Source: Corella eumyota
Taxonomy: Eukaryota; Chordata; Ascidiacea; Phlebobranchia; Corellidae
Length of the DNA: 64,000 bases
Assembly: GCA_963082875.1 (NCBI GenBank)
Contig: OY720102.1
Span: forward strand, 7,316,001 to 7,380,000
Reading direction: 5' to 3'
Part shown: piece by piece, positions 22,516 through 33,681 of the stretch
How the letters are laid out: each line of letters starts with the position of its first letter
Position numbering within the stretch: position 1 is the stretch's first letter
Notes under the pieces: model-generated
Database searches by the model: none
Told to the model about the DNA's origin: nothing
The model's input: the letters and a program-made list of their open reading frames with translations, nothing else
Translations under genes and position numbers: made by a program

Positions 22516-25500
22516 ATGTCCGGAAATTTGAGCGAGAGTTACCTTGAAGAAGAGACTGACGACAGCAACGGTAAGCAACATTAAAGTGTTATATTACAGA
22601 GTTTTGCAATTTTGTAAGTGATGTATACAGCATGTTAGTATGGTTGACACTAAATCATAAAATGGGTTTACAACCTTTAAAAATGTCTGTGATATTCACA
22701 ATTTAATTTTCAAAAATACTTGAAAATGATTAACATAAAAAACCAGGTCACCATATTTTTTGTGTGACGTAGAAAGTGATTACCACTTAATCCACCTGAC
22801 GAGAATATATTTTCGGATCGTATGGATTGACTGACTATACGATGGATAGAAGAATCGAATGGGTCGGTTGTGTTAATGGGTAATCTGAATAGGTGAGGGT
22901 TAGGGTTTAATTCATGCAAACTTTTTGTTTAAATAAATATCCGTAGATTTGCATTCGAATTATGTCATATCTATTTTATATTTATTCTATTCAGTTAATA
23001 AAACTCGATACATTAATCCGTGCGATCCGTTGATCCGTCAAATATATATTTTCGTCAGGTAGATTAATTGCGATTCGTAGAAAGTACCAGTTAGCGTAGT
23101 AAATGTATTCACGCCAGAACTGTCTTTCTACGTCATCACAAACAGGGCTTCCCTTTTCTTTTTTTTAATTAATTTTAAATTTTAAAAAAAAAGTTGTATA
23201 ACTTAAAAAATAAGTGAAATTTTTTAAAGTTAAAATTATTTTTGTGTTCAGTGACCCCAACTTTATTAATTTCTAAGTATAAAAATCTCGCTAATATATG
23301 ACATTTACATGTTTTTGTAAAAAAAAAACAAAAAAACAAACGTTGTAGCTAAAAATCAAACCATTCTTTTAGTTTAATATAAATCTTTTATTATAAAGGT
23401 GATGATTATATGGTACCATTGCCCAAAATCGTAATCAGTCTGCTGATTTGCTTTGTCGGCCTCTTCGGAAATGCCTTGGTTATTTTCGTTATTTTGATGT
23501 TAAAAGAATACAAAAAATCGATCACCAACTGGTAAGTTAAAAACTGGATAATAAATTGTAAGCCTGTGTACATCTACCATATGTTTGTGGCTTGTTTTGC
23601 TTTACTGGATATGTTGATATGATATATAACCGACGTGTTATATGATTTTTGCTATTGAAATTAGCCCAAACAACAAAAATTTTATTAGGTTAAAAATATT
23701 TGATTTTTACCTAACGTGAGCTGAGCATTTGTAAATAGTTTTAAGCTAAAAAAGTAAATTAAAATCACTTTTTTTTTCTTTATGTTTCTTTTCCTCTTTT
23801 CCCTTTCCTCTTATTTTCCTTTTCTCTTTCTCCCTTTTTCCTCTCCTCTTTTTCCTTTTTCTTTTCACTTTTCCTCTATCCATCCACCTTTCTCTTTTTT
23901 CTTTTTCCTTTTTCCCTTTCCCCCTCCCCTTTCCCACTTTTCCTTTTTTTTCACCCCTTTTCTATATCCCCCTTTACCTTTTTCCTTCCCTTCTCCCTTA
24001 CTAGAGTTTTAGTTGATGTTCAAGCGGTTAAAGTACTGATACTAACTTTTTAAGGCGATTTTCAATTTACTAAAACCTAAATAGTAATGAAATAAGTATA
24101 TTTTATGTTTATAACGCACAAGTTAAGTGCAAATTTAATTTCTTGGTTAAAAAATATATTTTTAGGTATGTTTTGCAGCTTGCTATTGCCGACTTTTTAT
24201 TTCTTGTAACCATTCTCTTTAACGCAACAGAGGACCTTAATAATAGATGGGACTTTTCGGAGGCGTTATGCAAAACAAAAGAAACGATTCTGTTCCTGAA
24301 CTACTTTGCTTCTTGCTTATTTTTGGTGGTAAGTTCAATGTTCTACTTATCAGATAATGAAATTTTATTTTATTCATGCTGAAGGCGATTTTTGACTGTG
24401 CTGATGTTGTGTTGAGGCCATAAAGTCGACTCTTCAATTTCAATAATAAATACATGTTAACAATTTTTTTCAGTCTCTGTAAAGTCGAAATATTTTTTTC
24501 GAGTCTGTCGTGTATAAAAGTTGTTACCGGACGGCAAGTTCCAAGGTTTTTTGTATATATTTTTACCCCCGATTTGGGAAGGTCGAATGTGCGACCTAAA
24601 CATTGATTAACAACAATTACCCCGACTCAGTCTTGAGTTGCCTATGGCAATTTGAAATATTATGGATTAAAATTGACAGATAATTGACGATTAAGAATTT
24701 ACTTAGCAGGAGTTCATACTGTTTAAATAAAGCGCTTACTTGAGGGCGCTACAGCGTAAGATTCTGGGGATCGATCCCAGGACCTCATGTAGTGTAGGGA
24801 GTGTTCCGACCACTACACCACGTTGCCGATCAAAAAAAAAAACATACTAATTGGTTGTATCTAGAATGCCACAACAGCATTTCACTATTTTTTCAGGTAA
24901 TGAGTGTCGACAGATACATTGCCGTGTGTCAACGACTGCACAAAATTCTGCGAAAACTTCGTACGAAACAATCTGCCCGAATTATAACAGTCGTCACTTG
25001 GTCGCTTGCCTTGCTTATGTGCATTCCGATTATGATGTACAGCCATAAGATGGGAGCACAACCGAAGTGTAAATGCGGGTAAATCGGCTTGATTTGATGC
25101 CATTTTGGGAAAACAATTTGAATTTTATGTACAATTGCCCTTAGCATTGTTTAATCACCAATCTTTAGATATTTCCTAACATAGTTGCATCTTTCTGGTC
25201 AGTTACTGTTTAGCTCGGCAAAAAATGCTTGAAAATAAAAGCATTGGGCCAAAGATCTTAAATCAGCTGTTTTCATTTCAATAGTTGTCTACTCCTCGAC
25301 CTTTAAATATTATTGTGTTAATAAAAAATCGTCCATAAGTTGCTATAGTTAAATTGCTGTTTAAGACTTCATCACATTTTTTCAACACATTTTTTCAACA
25401 CAGGTACAAGTTTCCCGATCCAGATGAGCATCTTCGGTTTTGTAAACGCGAGGGTTTTTCCCTTGAAAATATTACAGAGTGCATAAAGACAAGTAAGGAG

Positions 25501-28500
25501 CACGCAAATAACAACGAGCCACTTTGCAAGTAAGAAACTAGGAATCATATTGTAAATTTTTTTTATTCTAAAATATAGTAACCGACAGCATGATGTAGTT
25601 TAGTCAAAAAACTTGCTACACTACATGAGCAGCTCGTGAGTATGGTCCCCACTGCTCTCATGCTGTAGCGACCTTCAATACGGCATGACTTCTGCTGAGT
25701 CAGCACTTAATCAACGGCTTAGTATTGGTCAATTATAATCAATAATACCCAAACTTCCTAAGGCAACTCAAGTCTGGGCGGGGTGACATACGTTACTTTA
25801 AATTTTGGTTGTGAAGTCAAACTTACCACATCAAGGATGAATATATAAAAAAAATTAAAAAATAAAACGTTATGTACTACCTACTTTATTAAGAGACTCG
25901 AACCCCCAGTCATCGGAAAGTCATTTGTCAGTTGAAACGACATCACCGCCGGACAATATGGAGTACGAAACTTATAGGCAAGAATTAAAGTTTATTTTTT
26001 TATATAATACTTGTTAGTGCACGAAATAAATACAGATAACATAGCTTTGGTACATATTGAAATTAAGCCCGGTTTGTCACACTAACAAATCTTTCGGATC
26101 ACTTTAAACTGTTTTTCCCGTTTCTTTATTTTTTTCTTCTGATCCTTAGTTATTTCATGTTGTAGCGCCCTGGAGTAAGGCGTTTTAAACGCAAACTGAG
26201 ACTGGTTCAGGGTAACTGTTGTTAATCTATGTATAGTGCGCGCATTCAACCTTTTTAGGTCGAGGATTAAGATATATACAAAAAAGAAAAGGATATGTTA
26301 TAAATAAAGACATTTTTTTAGTGATGACAATTCTAGTGTTGAAACTTTATCCCAAGAGTCTATGGCATATAACACCTATAATGTTGAATCCCAAAAGTCC
26401 GAACTAACTTACTCAGATATGTGCAACTATTGGAACGCACCAAACAGCTACATTGCCTTTCTGGTTTTTATTTTTGTCGGGATGTTCATCTTGCCTTTAA
26501 TCGTAAGTTGGTATCATATTAAAGGCTTGCTTGGTAATGGTATGTATACCTTAGAACAGTATTTTGACAAGACAAACAGGCAATACCGTGAAGTTTTTTA
26601 GTGATTATATATAATTTTTTTTGCAAATTTTGTATCTTTTTGCAGATTATGAGCATATGCTATAGTTGCATAGTTATTCGTTTGCATGATTCGAGTGTTA
26701 GGCTGAAAAGATCAGAAATTGCTTCACGACGGGCGAACAACTTATTAACTACACGAAGAAAAAGAAAAATGTCTACTGGATCATCCGCGGATCGACAAAG
26801 AGTCACGATAATGTGCGTGATGTTGGTGGCATCATTTGGACTCTTCTGGCTTCCTTTTCACGTTAATCATCTCGCCAAAATTGTAGGAATACCACTCGTC
26901 AAAGAAGAGGTTTAACATGTGTTACCTATATGAAACGCATTATCTTATTAACGACTTATTTTATAAAATTTAAATAGGTGTTATTGTGTAAGCTTCAAAT
27001 ATTTTGACATACTGATTAGTGCTGATTAAAGGGTCCGAAGTTTGATTTGCCCTAACGCCGTACTATGCTATATAGGCTTAGCTACAGTGTACCATATGAT
27101 GCTATGAAGAAAAAAAAATGATTTCAAAGATAAGTACACACTTTTTTTACAGGACGATCTCTGTGAATTGTTGCCTAATATTGCGACATTATTAGCTTTT
27201 TTGAACTCGGCTGTCAACCCGTTTCTTTACAGCGTTAAAGGAAATCAATTCCTACGAAGATTAAGGTGATTAAACTAGATTTGGTTGTTATACATACAAA
27301 TACAACACAAGAGTATTTCCACTTTGTTTTTCTTGGTTTTGGATATAATTTTATGTTCGTTAAAATGTTTAGTACAACAACCTTGACAAAATACACAATT
27401 CCAATATAACCTATTCATTATTGGTCAATATAGTTTTGTTTTTAATATTTTTAAAACACATTTTGAAAAACACGGAAGCTGTTTGTATTCCTAACAATAA
27501 ACGTATTCACGTCTTTCAAAGCCTTTAAAGAAACCCAAATTAGTTAATAGGATCTTGCGAAATTTTATGAATGGCTTGAGTTTTTTTTCAATAACTTTTA
27601 TTTTGGCTTTATTGATTTTCTTTTTTAAATGTCATTGTTTGTCAATAGTTCAATCAAATAACTCTTCCGCTTTTTGTTTGGACTCAACGCCAAATTAGGC
27701 TTAAACTTTGCCTTAACTATGGTAGTGATGTATAATGATGCATAGTTTCCCTTAAAATATATAATTTATATATTATTTTTAAAGGCTGGCCCTATTTAAA
27801 GCTTCCAACTCAATCAGATTAACTTTGAGCGTTACCACTACCAGCAGGGGCTTGGGTTCAACAAGGTACACTAGATCAGGTACCAGAAAAGATAGCAACA
27901 CAAACAGTACTTCGGTGGTTACACTTTCGACAAAGTCTCCCAAGTAAGTTTGTATAATTAGAGTTTACGTTGTAAATAGCCCAATTACATTACTAGTGCG
28001 TTTTTAAATCCTGGTTTTAACTAGAACCAATAAATCAAAGGAGTTCGCTAGAACAAATGGCCAAGTGTCTGAAGATCTTTGTAGCTCTCCTAAGGATCTA
28101 AACCAACAACAAGAACAAAATCTGCCGAATTCCAAGTATAACTCACTGTTTAAAGCTAACAAATCAAGGTCAACATCTGTAAAAGGCAATAAACTAAAGG
28201 CAAAAGCCCGGAAACCAATTTTAGCATTAGTAATCGACAACAAAGATGACTACGAAACCATTGACTTGTTTCCAATTATCCGTAATAACGAAACAGACCT
28301 AAATAATAAAGTCCAAGATCCAAACCAAAACTCTAAAGATGACCTAAAGATCAATTTTCAAGATCTTAACCAAGACTCTAAGGATGACTTAAAGATTAAT
28401 TCTCAAGATCTTAACCAGGACTCCAAAGATGACCTAAAGATCAATTCTCAAGATCTTAACCAGGACTCCAAAGATGACCTAAAGATCAATTCTCAAGATC

Positions 28501-28760
28501 TTAACCAGGACTCCAAAGATGACCTAAAGATCAATTCTCTAGATTTGAACCAGAACTCGAAAGATGACTCAAAGATCATTTCTCAAGATTTAAACCCAGC
28601 CTCTAAAAATGTCTTAATGGTCAACGTTCTGGTCCACAGTTCAATTCAATCCTCACAAGAAAACCTAAGAATCGACGTCTCAAACCAAAGTCAGATTACC
28701 AAAGAAGATTTAGATGTCAACTATCAAGACCAGACCCCGACACCACAATCAGAAATTTGA
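22516..28760 (+). CDS. Class A (rhodopsin-family) peptide GPCR, somatostatin/galanin/opioid-receptor-like
   Basis: Ten exons join in phase with GT-AG junctions: 22516-22570, 23399-23531, 24166-24328, 24897-25078, 25404-25529, 26322-26502, 26646-26909, 27153-27265, 27785-27943 and 28025-28760, giving 703 residues. The short N-terminus has one N-glycosylation site (NLS). TM1 has GNALV, TM2 has LAIADFLFL, and TM3 starts after the conserved Cys (EALCK) and ends VMSVDRYIAV. TM6 reads FGLFWLPFHVNHLAKI and TM7 reads LNSAVNPFLYSV. These are class A hallmarks, and the overall pattern is closest to somatostatin, galanin or opioid receptors; the ligand cannot be read from sequence. Intracellular loop 3 is basic (TTRRKRK), fitting G-protein coupling. 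The second extracellular loop, encoded by parts of three exons, is about 90 residues with at least six Cys, far longer than usual. The tail exceeds 280 residues and contains an acidic 15-residue repeat. Confidence 0.85.
23766..24001. repeat. Polypyrimidine low-complexity tract in GPCR intron 2
   Basis: For over 200 bases the plus strand is almost entirely C and T (ttttcctcttttccctttcc and similar). Both strands read as open frames, but only as low-complexity Phe/Ser/Pro or Lys/Arg/Glu, so this is not coding. Such strand-asymmetric tracts can adopt triplex DNA. Confidence 0.9.
24548..24830 (-). mobile_element. tRNA-derived SINE in GPCR intron 3
   Basis: Full-length minus-orientation copy. The tail 'ttttttgtatata' is at the left, the 'gacctaaacattgattaac' block follows, and the tRNA-like head with B-box-like 'gggatcgatcccag' is at 24768-24781, ending 'ccactacaccacgttgcc'. 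Confidence 0.9.
25585..25852 (+). mobile_element. tRNA-derived SINE in GPCR intron 5
   Basis: Plus-orientation copy with head 'cagcatgatgtagttt', a damaged B-box region, the 'ccactgctctcatgctgtagcg' block and the AT-rich tail 'gaatatataaaa'. It is more diverged than the copies in CMTR1. Confidence 0.85.
25884..25955 (-). repeat. tRNA-like stretch, decayed tRNA pseudogene or SINE head
   Basis: On the minus strand it reads with a B-box-like GGGGGTTCGAGTCTC and an A-box-like stretch near its start (GTCCGGCGGTGATGTCG). It lacks a matching acceptor stem and is not a functional tRNA. Confidence 0.35.
26157..26284 (+). mobile_element. SINE fragment in GPCR intron 5
   Basis: It carries the 'tgttgtagcgccctggagtaaggcg' block, then jumps to 'gagactggttcagggtaactg' and the tail 'gattaagatatatacaaaaaa'. 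The tRNA head and the middle are missing. Confidence 0.75.
28336..28560 (+). repeat. Coding minisatellite, 45-bp unit, in the GPCR tail
   Basis: About five units encode DLNQDSKDDLKINSQ. Units at about 28400-28530 are nearly identical at the base level and outer units are more diverged. The unit length is a multiple of three, so changes in copy number keep the frame. Confidence 0.95.
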
Positions 28761-29779
28761 AGATGATTTAAAGATCTAATTTCAAGCTCTTTTAGACACC
28801 AACAATTACTTGAAGAAAACAAAATCAAAAACTAGAAGTGCCATTTGTAGAGAAAAAAGACAAATAATTTAGGCCTTAGAGTTATATAAAAAAATTGGCG
28901 TGTATAAAAACAGTTTTAACTGTCCGAAAAATGACAAAAAAAATTTACGCATTTTAAGTGAAAACATTTTTTTGTATATAGCTAATTATAACCGCGTTAG
29001 AATAGTCTATATAAAAACTATTATAAATAAACTTGTGCAACAAGGGCTATAAAAAGGGTTTTTACTTAGTATAATGTTTGCAGATTTAGTCTTTATTTTT
29101 TATTTTTTGCCAATCTTCTTGCCTTTTTTTAAATATAGGCTACTTCCTGTTTGTTCTAAAGTGTTTTTTTACAATAATGGGATTTTTTTTTGTGATTGTG
29201 TGAATTTTTTGTGGACGGCTATTTTTAGAAGTTATTTACATGTAAATGGAGTAGCTTATCGCACTTTAATACCAATTTATTTTTTCTTTACTTTAAAATA
29301 AAGGGGATTTATCCAGATATTAAGTTATACTTTGTTTAATTGTAAAAGTTATAGCATAGCCTACTGTTAATTAACTTTATTTTTATGTAAACTAAGAATT
29401 GTCCGAAGCTGAAATATTTGAAAACCTTTCGTTTTAAAATATTAAAAAAACAATTTTATAAATACAATTTAGAGGATAAAATTATTATTTATAATGTCAG
29501 AAAAAATAGTTCGATGTCATGACTATTGGTCCTCATCCGGATTTAATTTGTTACGACCCCTATTGTATTTGGTTCCGTATTCTTAACACAATATCTGAAT
29601 ATGGAGACTTGGATTAACTTTTTGCCATCTTTTTAATAGAAACTGAAAGCCTACTGCCCACAACCTAACCCTTAACCGGTTAATTTTGTAATATCTAACA
29701 TTTGCGATAAGTCTTTAACGTTTATTGCTTAAGAATTTATTCAAGTTTATTTGTTTATAAATTGTTTATAAGCAGCCAG

Positions 29780-30090
29780 ACAGCGTGATTGATGTTGGTG
29801 TTGTGGCGAGGTAAGACAGTAAGAACACTTGCTACACCACATGAAGTCGTGGGTTTAATTCCCACTGCTCTCATGCTGTACCGCCATTAAGTAAGGCGAT
29901 GTAAACACTATGAACTCCAGCTCAGCCAGCACCTCATCAGCAGCATAGTTATTTGGCAATTATAATTTACATAATATCGGATCCCAAACTGCTAAAGGCA
30001 AATTGAACTGAGTTAAAGTAGCTGATGTTACTTTATGTTTAGGTCGTGCTTTCGACCTTTCACATTAAGGGAAAAGATATATACAAAAAA
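29780..30090 (+). mobile_element. tRNA-derived SINE, intergenic
   Basis: Plus-orientation copy with the B-box region 'gtgggtttaattcccactgc', the 'ctcatgctgtaccgcc' block and the tail 'agatatatacaaaaaaaa'. The head carries an insertion of about 15 bases relative to the other copies. Confidence 0.85.
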
Positions 30091-30320
30091 AAGGCAGCCT
30101 TAAAAAAGTTGTATTTAATCTTAATTTTTGTTATATAAGATTTTTGTCCGCTCTTTTTAAAAAATGCACATACTGATTTATTTACATATTTAGTTAGTCA
30201 GGTGTTACTTTGTGAGGTGAATCACATTTTTAGAAGGTTATTTTCTAATTTATCTAGTGTCAATAATTGTCATCAAATCTGTCAAATTAAATAAAATATT
30301 AATATATATATACATAAATA

Positions 30321-30333
30321 TTTCTTTTTCAAG
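30321..30333 (+). promoter_or_regulatory. Acceptor-like site before the ankyrin gene, possible trans-splice site
   Basis: tttctttttcaag is a strong polypyrimidine-AG acceptor ending 30 bases before the ATG, with no upstream donor recognised. Tunicates add spliced leaders at such sites; a 5' untranslated intron is the alternative. Confidence 0.4.
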
Positions 30334-30363
30334 AAGTAGTTTGTTTAAGTTATTGTGATAAAA

Positions 30364-33300
30364 ATGCAATCATTTTTGGCATCTCAGTCTATTATATCCA
30401 GTCTAAGCGATGAAAACCCTTTGGTTCAGGCCATCTTTCAAGGTGATGCGGATGAAGTAAGGTTGCTGATTAACAGCAAGGAAGATGTTAATGCTCTGGA
30501 TGTGGAAAGGCGCTCACCATTGCATGGAGCTGCTTATCTGGGTGATCCTGAAATTATCAATACTTTAATTTTGAGTGGAGCTAGAATCAATGCCAAGGAC
30601 TCCAGGTGGCTTACTCCTCTGCATCGTGCATGTGCCTCCAGATCTGAAGAAGCGGTATGTGCACTGCTGAAGCATCAGGCCGACGTAAATGCTAGAGATA
30701 AGTTGTGGCAGTCTCCGTTGCATGTTGCAGCTGCAAATGATGCAGTGTCGTGCGTCGAGCTTCTGATTCCCCATTTAAGTAATTTGAACTTTTCGGATAG
30801 GGCAGGTCGTCAACCTTTGCATTATGCTGCCTTTAACGGCCATTTGGATGTTGTTAATTTACTCCTTAAACATGGTGCAAACATACATGCCTATGACAGG
30901 CAAGAACGCCGTACACTGCATTGGGCTGCTGTCAAAGGGCACACAGAGATTATTAAGACTCTAGTTGCTCATGGGGCGGAGTTGAACTGCAAGGATAAGA
31001 GAAATGGAGACACTCCTATGCACGCTGCCGCAGCTGCCGGCCAAATCTCCGCTGTTAAAATCCTTCTTGATCTTGGATTTGATATCAACAATCAGAATTC
31101 ACTAGGATCGACGCCTCTTCACATAGCTTGCATTAACGGACAAGATGTTGTTGTGCACGAGCTGTTGCAAGCCAATGCTGATCCGAATATTGTTAACGAT
31201 GCTGGCTGCACTGCCTTGCACCATGCTGCTGCATCCACCCAGGGAGCCCTTTGTTTAGAATTATTGGTCAACAATGGAGCTAATGTCAACGTGTGTAACA
31301 AGGAAGGAAAGACACCATTGCACATGACTGCAGTACACGGTCGTTTTACAAGATCGCAAACCTTGTTGCAGATTGGAGCTAATGCCGAAGCTGTTGATAA
31401 CCAAGGTAACAGCGTTTTGCATGTAGCAGCCAGGTATGGGCATGAGCTATTAGTTTCTACTCTTCTTGAATCTGGAGTAAATCCCAACATGCATGGATCT
31501 CGAGGAAGACTTCCTATTCATCTTGCTGCCCTGAATGGACATGTCAACTGTTGCAGGAAACTACTACATTCTTGTATTTACCAGGAATCGGGCTTGTCTG
31601 CGGTTGAGATTATTGGAAAAACCGATGAAGATGGAAGATCTTGCCTTCATCATGCTGCATGTGGTGGTTCGATTGAGTGTCTTGAAGTGTTTCTTGCATT
31701 TGTTGACACAATTAATATTCTGTCACAAAAGGACAACAAAGGTCGCACGCCACTGCATTACGCACTCGGTTCGGCTCGCAGAGAATGCTCTCTGCGACTA
31801 ATCAGTGCAATGAAGCAGGAGAATTTTTCCAAAGATCTAAATGAGCCTGACAATGATGGGAGGACCTTGCTTCATCATGCCTCTTATGCAGATGTTAACG
31901 GTGGATGCGTTGAGCTTTTATTAGAGCGCGATGTGGATGTTCTCAAAAAGGATGTTAACGGCAATTCTGCACTTCACTATGCTGCTGCATGCGGTCATGA
32001 TACTGTTGTTAAACAACTCACAGAAGCAAATAATAATATCCTTAAAGCTACACATGTCAGTGAAGCAGCAGTGCCTTCTCCACTGCATCTGGCCTCCTAC
32101 TATGGCCATGTCAATGTTGTTATGTACTTGTCAGAATTTTTGCTTTATCTTGATATTCCTGATAACGAAGGTAGGTCGCCTTTGGAGCTTGCAGCTTTTC
32201 AGGGCAACTCAGAATGTATTCGAGCACTTCAAATGCAAGGGGCTTCGATGACACAGAAAAATCCGAAAAACAAGCAGACAGCTTTGCATATGGCAGCTTG
32301 CAACGGGCATGCAAGATGCATGCAGTTACTTGTTGATGGAGCTTCTTTAGATCAAGCTAACATGGAAGGCAATGGAATTGCTAGATATATTAATTCAAGG
32401 GATATTGATAAATGCACACCGCTGATGCATTGTGTCACAAATGGGCACCTGACAGCAGTTGATTATCTTCTAGCTAAAAATGCACTCGTGTGGCCAGTGG
32501 ATAAATTCGGTTGCACAGCTATTCATCGAGGAGCTGTTATAGGTCATGAGGATATTGTACGGAATCTTCTTGGCCATTCGCAGCAGCAGAGTCGGCCGAT
32601 TCGTGCTCGATTCACAAATGACAGTGAAAACACTGTTGCTTCTGGTACTGTTATTCAATCGGTCTCCAGCCAGATGTCACCAGTTTTAAGCAGAAGTCAT
32701 TCTGGTCGAACTGCCCTTCATTTTGCATCGATTCAGGGCAACGCAAGCATGCTGGAAAACTTGCTACAGGTGGCAACCGAAGTTAATGTGATCGACAGGT
32801 TTGGGTATACACCTCTTCATTATACTTGCTTTTACGGGCACGAGCCATGTGCCGATGCTTTGCTTTTGCACAGCTCCTTTTCGAAGTTTGAAGGATCTTT
32901 GTTCAGTCCATTACACTGTGCTGTGTTTAATGATAATGAGGCATGTGCTGATAGACTGTTGGAAACCCTGGGTGACGAAATAGTCATTTTAAAGGATAAG
33001 CTGGGCAAGTCGCCACTGCACGCTGCTGTCCAAAACAATCACACCGATTGCGTCCATTTTTTGCTGTCGCATGGCGCAGATGTGGATACCACCGACAATC
33101 AAGGACAGTCTCCGTTGATGTTGGCTGCCCAACTCGGCCATGACAACTCTCTTGAAGTTCTGTTAAAAGTAAAAGCTGACTATGCTCTCGTGGATACCGA
33201 CAACAATAATGCCCTTCACTTGTGCTGTATTCACGACAACGAATTCACAGCAGAAATTCTACTCAAGGTAATCGATGAGCCGGCAGTTATCAACGCTCAG

Positions 33301-33681
33301 AATAATAACGGACAGACACCCCTTCATATTGCAGCAAGAAAAGGCTTGACAGTTGCTGTGATGGCACTGTTAGAGAATAATTGCAGCTTAACTATCATGG
33401 ATAACGAGGCATTGACTCCAGCTCTGGCCTGTGCACCGAACAACAATGTTGTGGATTGCTTGGATTTGATTATTACCCTCATGCTTAAGAGTACATCGGA
33501 CACGCCGGCTTGTCGCTCAGAGGCCTTTAATTTTCAGTCTGTTCGAAAGAGCCTTGGAGAACAAAAAGACGGTGGCTTGGAAAAAAAGAAGCGCTTTTCA
33601 TTGATGAGTGATGCGTACCCAGTACCAATAGCCGAAAAATCTGTTGTTACAGATGATGATAGTGATTCGGAGACGTATTAA
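30364..33681 (+). CDS. ANKRD28-like: Ankyrin-repeat PP6 regulatory subunit, ANKRD28/44/52 type
   Basis: This single-exon gene encodes 1105 residues, starting at the first ATG of the frame (30364). Almost the whole protein is ankyrin repeats, well over 20, with the usual TPLHxAAxxGH and ADVNxxDxxG patterns. The N-terminal part (NPLVQAIFQGDADEVRLLI, DVNALDVERRSPLHGAAYLGD, LILSGARINAKDSRWLTPLHRA) matches what I know of vertebrate ANKRD28, ANKRD44 and ANKRD52 nearly block by block, including the longer repeat HGRFTRSQTLLQIGA. Those proteins are scaffold subunits of protein phosphatase 6. The C-terminal 50 residues are basic and then acidic (KKKRFSLMSD...DDDSDSETY). The length is slightly above the roughly 990-1080 residues of the vertebrate members. 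The lack of introns is odd, since the vertebrate genes have many; retrocopy origin or intron loss are the options. Which of the three vertebrate paralogues it best matches cannot be decided here. Confidence 0.93.
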   Translation: MQSFLASQSIISSLSDENPLVQAIFQGDADEVRLLINSKEDVNALDVERRSPLHGAAYLGDPEIINTLILSGARINAKDSRWLTPLHRACASRSEEAVCALLKHQADVNARDKLWQSPLHVAAANDAVSCVELLIPHLSNLNFSDRAGRQPLHYAAFNGHLDVVNLLLKHGANIHAYDRQERRTLHWAAVKGHTEIIKTLVAHGAELNCKDKRNGDTPMHAAAAAGQISAVKILLDLGFDINNQNSLGSTPLHIACINGQDVVVHELLQANADPNIVNDAGCTALHHAAASTQGALCLELLVNNGANVNVCNKEGKTPLHMTAVHGRFTRSQTLLQIGANAEAVDNQGNSVLHVAARYGHELLVSTLLESGVNPNMHGSRGRLPIHLAALNGHVNCCRKLLHSCIYQESGLSAVEIIGKTDEDGRSCLHHAACGGSIECLEVFLAFVDTINILSQKDNKGRTPLHYALGSARRECSLRLISAMKQENFSKDLNEPDNDGRTLLHHASYADVNGGCVELLLERDVDVLKKDVNGNSALHYAAACGHDTVVKQLTEANNNILKATHVSEAAVPSPLHLASYYGHVNVVMYLSEFLLYLDIPDNEGRSPLELAAFQGNSECIRALQMQGASMTQKNPKNKQTALHMAACNGHARCMQLLVDGASLDQANMEGNGIARYINSRDIDKCTPLMHCVTNGHLTAVDYLLAKNALVWPVDKFGCTAIHRGAVIGHEDIVRNLLGHSQQQSRPIRARFTNDSENTVASGTVIQSVSSQMSPVLSRSHSGRTALHFASIQGNASMLENLLQVATEVNVIDRFGYTPLHYTCFYGHEPCADALLLHSSFSKFEGSLFSPLHCAVFNDNEACADRLLETLGDEIVILKDKLGKSPLHAAVQNNHTDCVHFLLSHGADVDTTDNQGQSPLMLAAQLGHDNSLEVLLKVKADYALVDTDNNNALHLCCIHDNEFTAEILLKVIDEPAVINAQNNNGQTPLHIAARKGLTVAVMALLENNCSLTIMDNEALTPALACAPNNNVVDCLDLIITLMLKSTSDTPACRSEAFNFQSVRKSLGEQKDGGLEKKKRFSLMSDAYPVPIAEKSVVTDDDSDSETY

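Larger units (their letters stand above)
28761..30363. other. Spacer between the GPCR and the ankyrin-repeat gene
   Basis: It starts with the GPCR 3' untranslated region, with an AATAAA near 29025-29030. A 75-codon open frame at 29074-29301 is Phe-rich low-complexity and not supported as a gene. A SINE lies at 29780-30090. A TATA run (30302-30311) and an acceptor-like site lie just before the ankyrin gene. Confidence 0.5.

Noticed and set aside
23746-24012. Open frames on both strands in the pyrimidine tract (Phe/Ser/Pro-rich and Lys/Arg/Glu-rich)
   Set aside because: Low-complexity translation of a C/T tract inside a GPCR intron.
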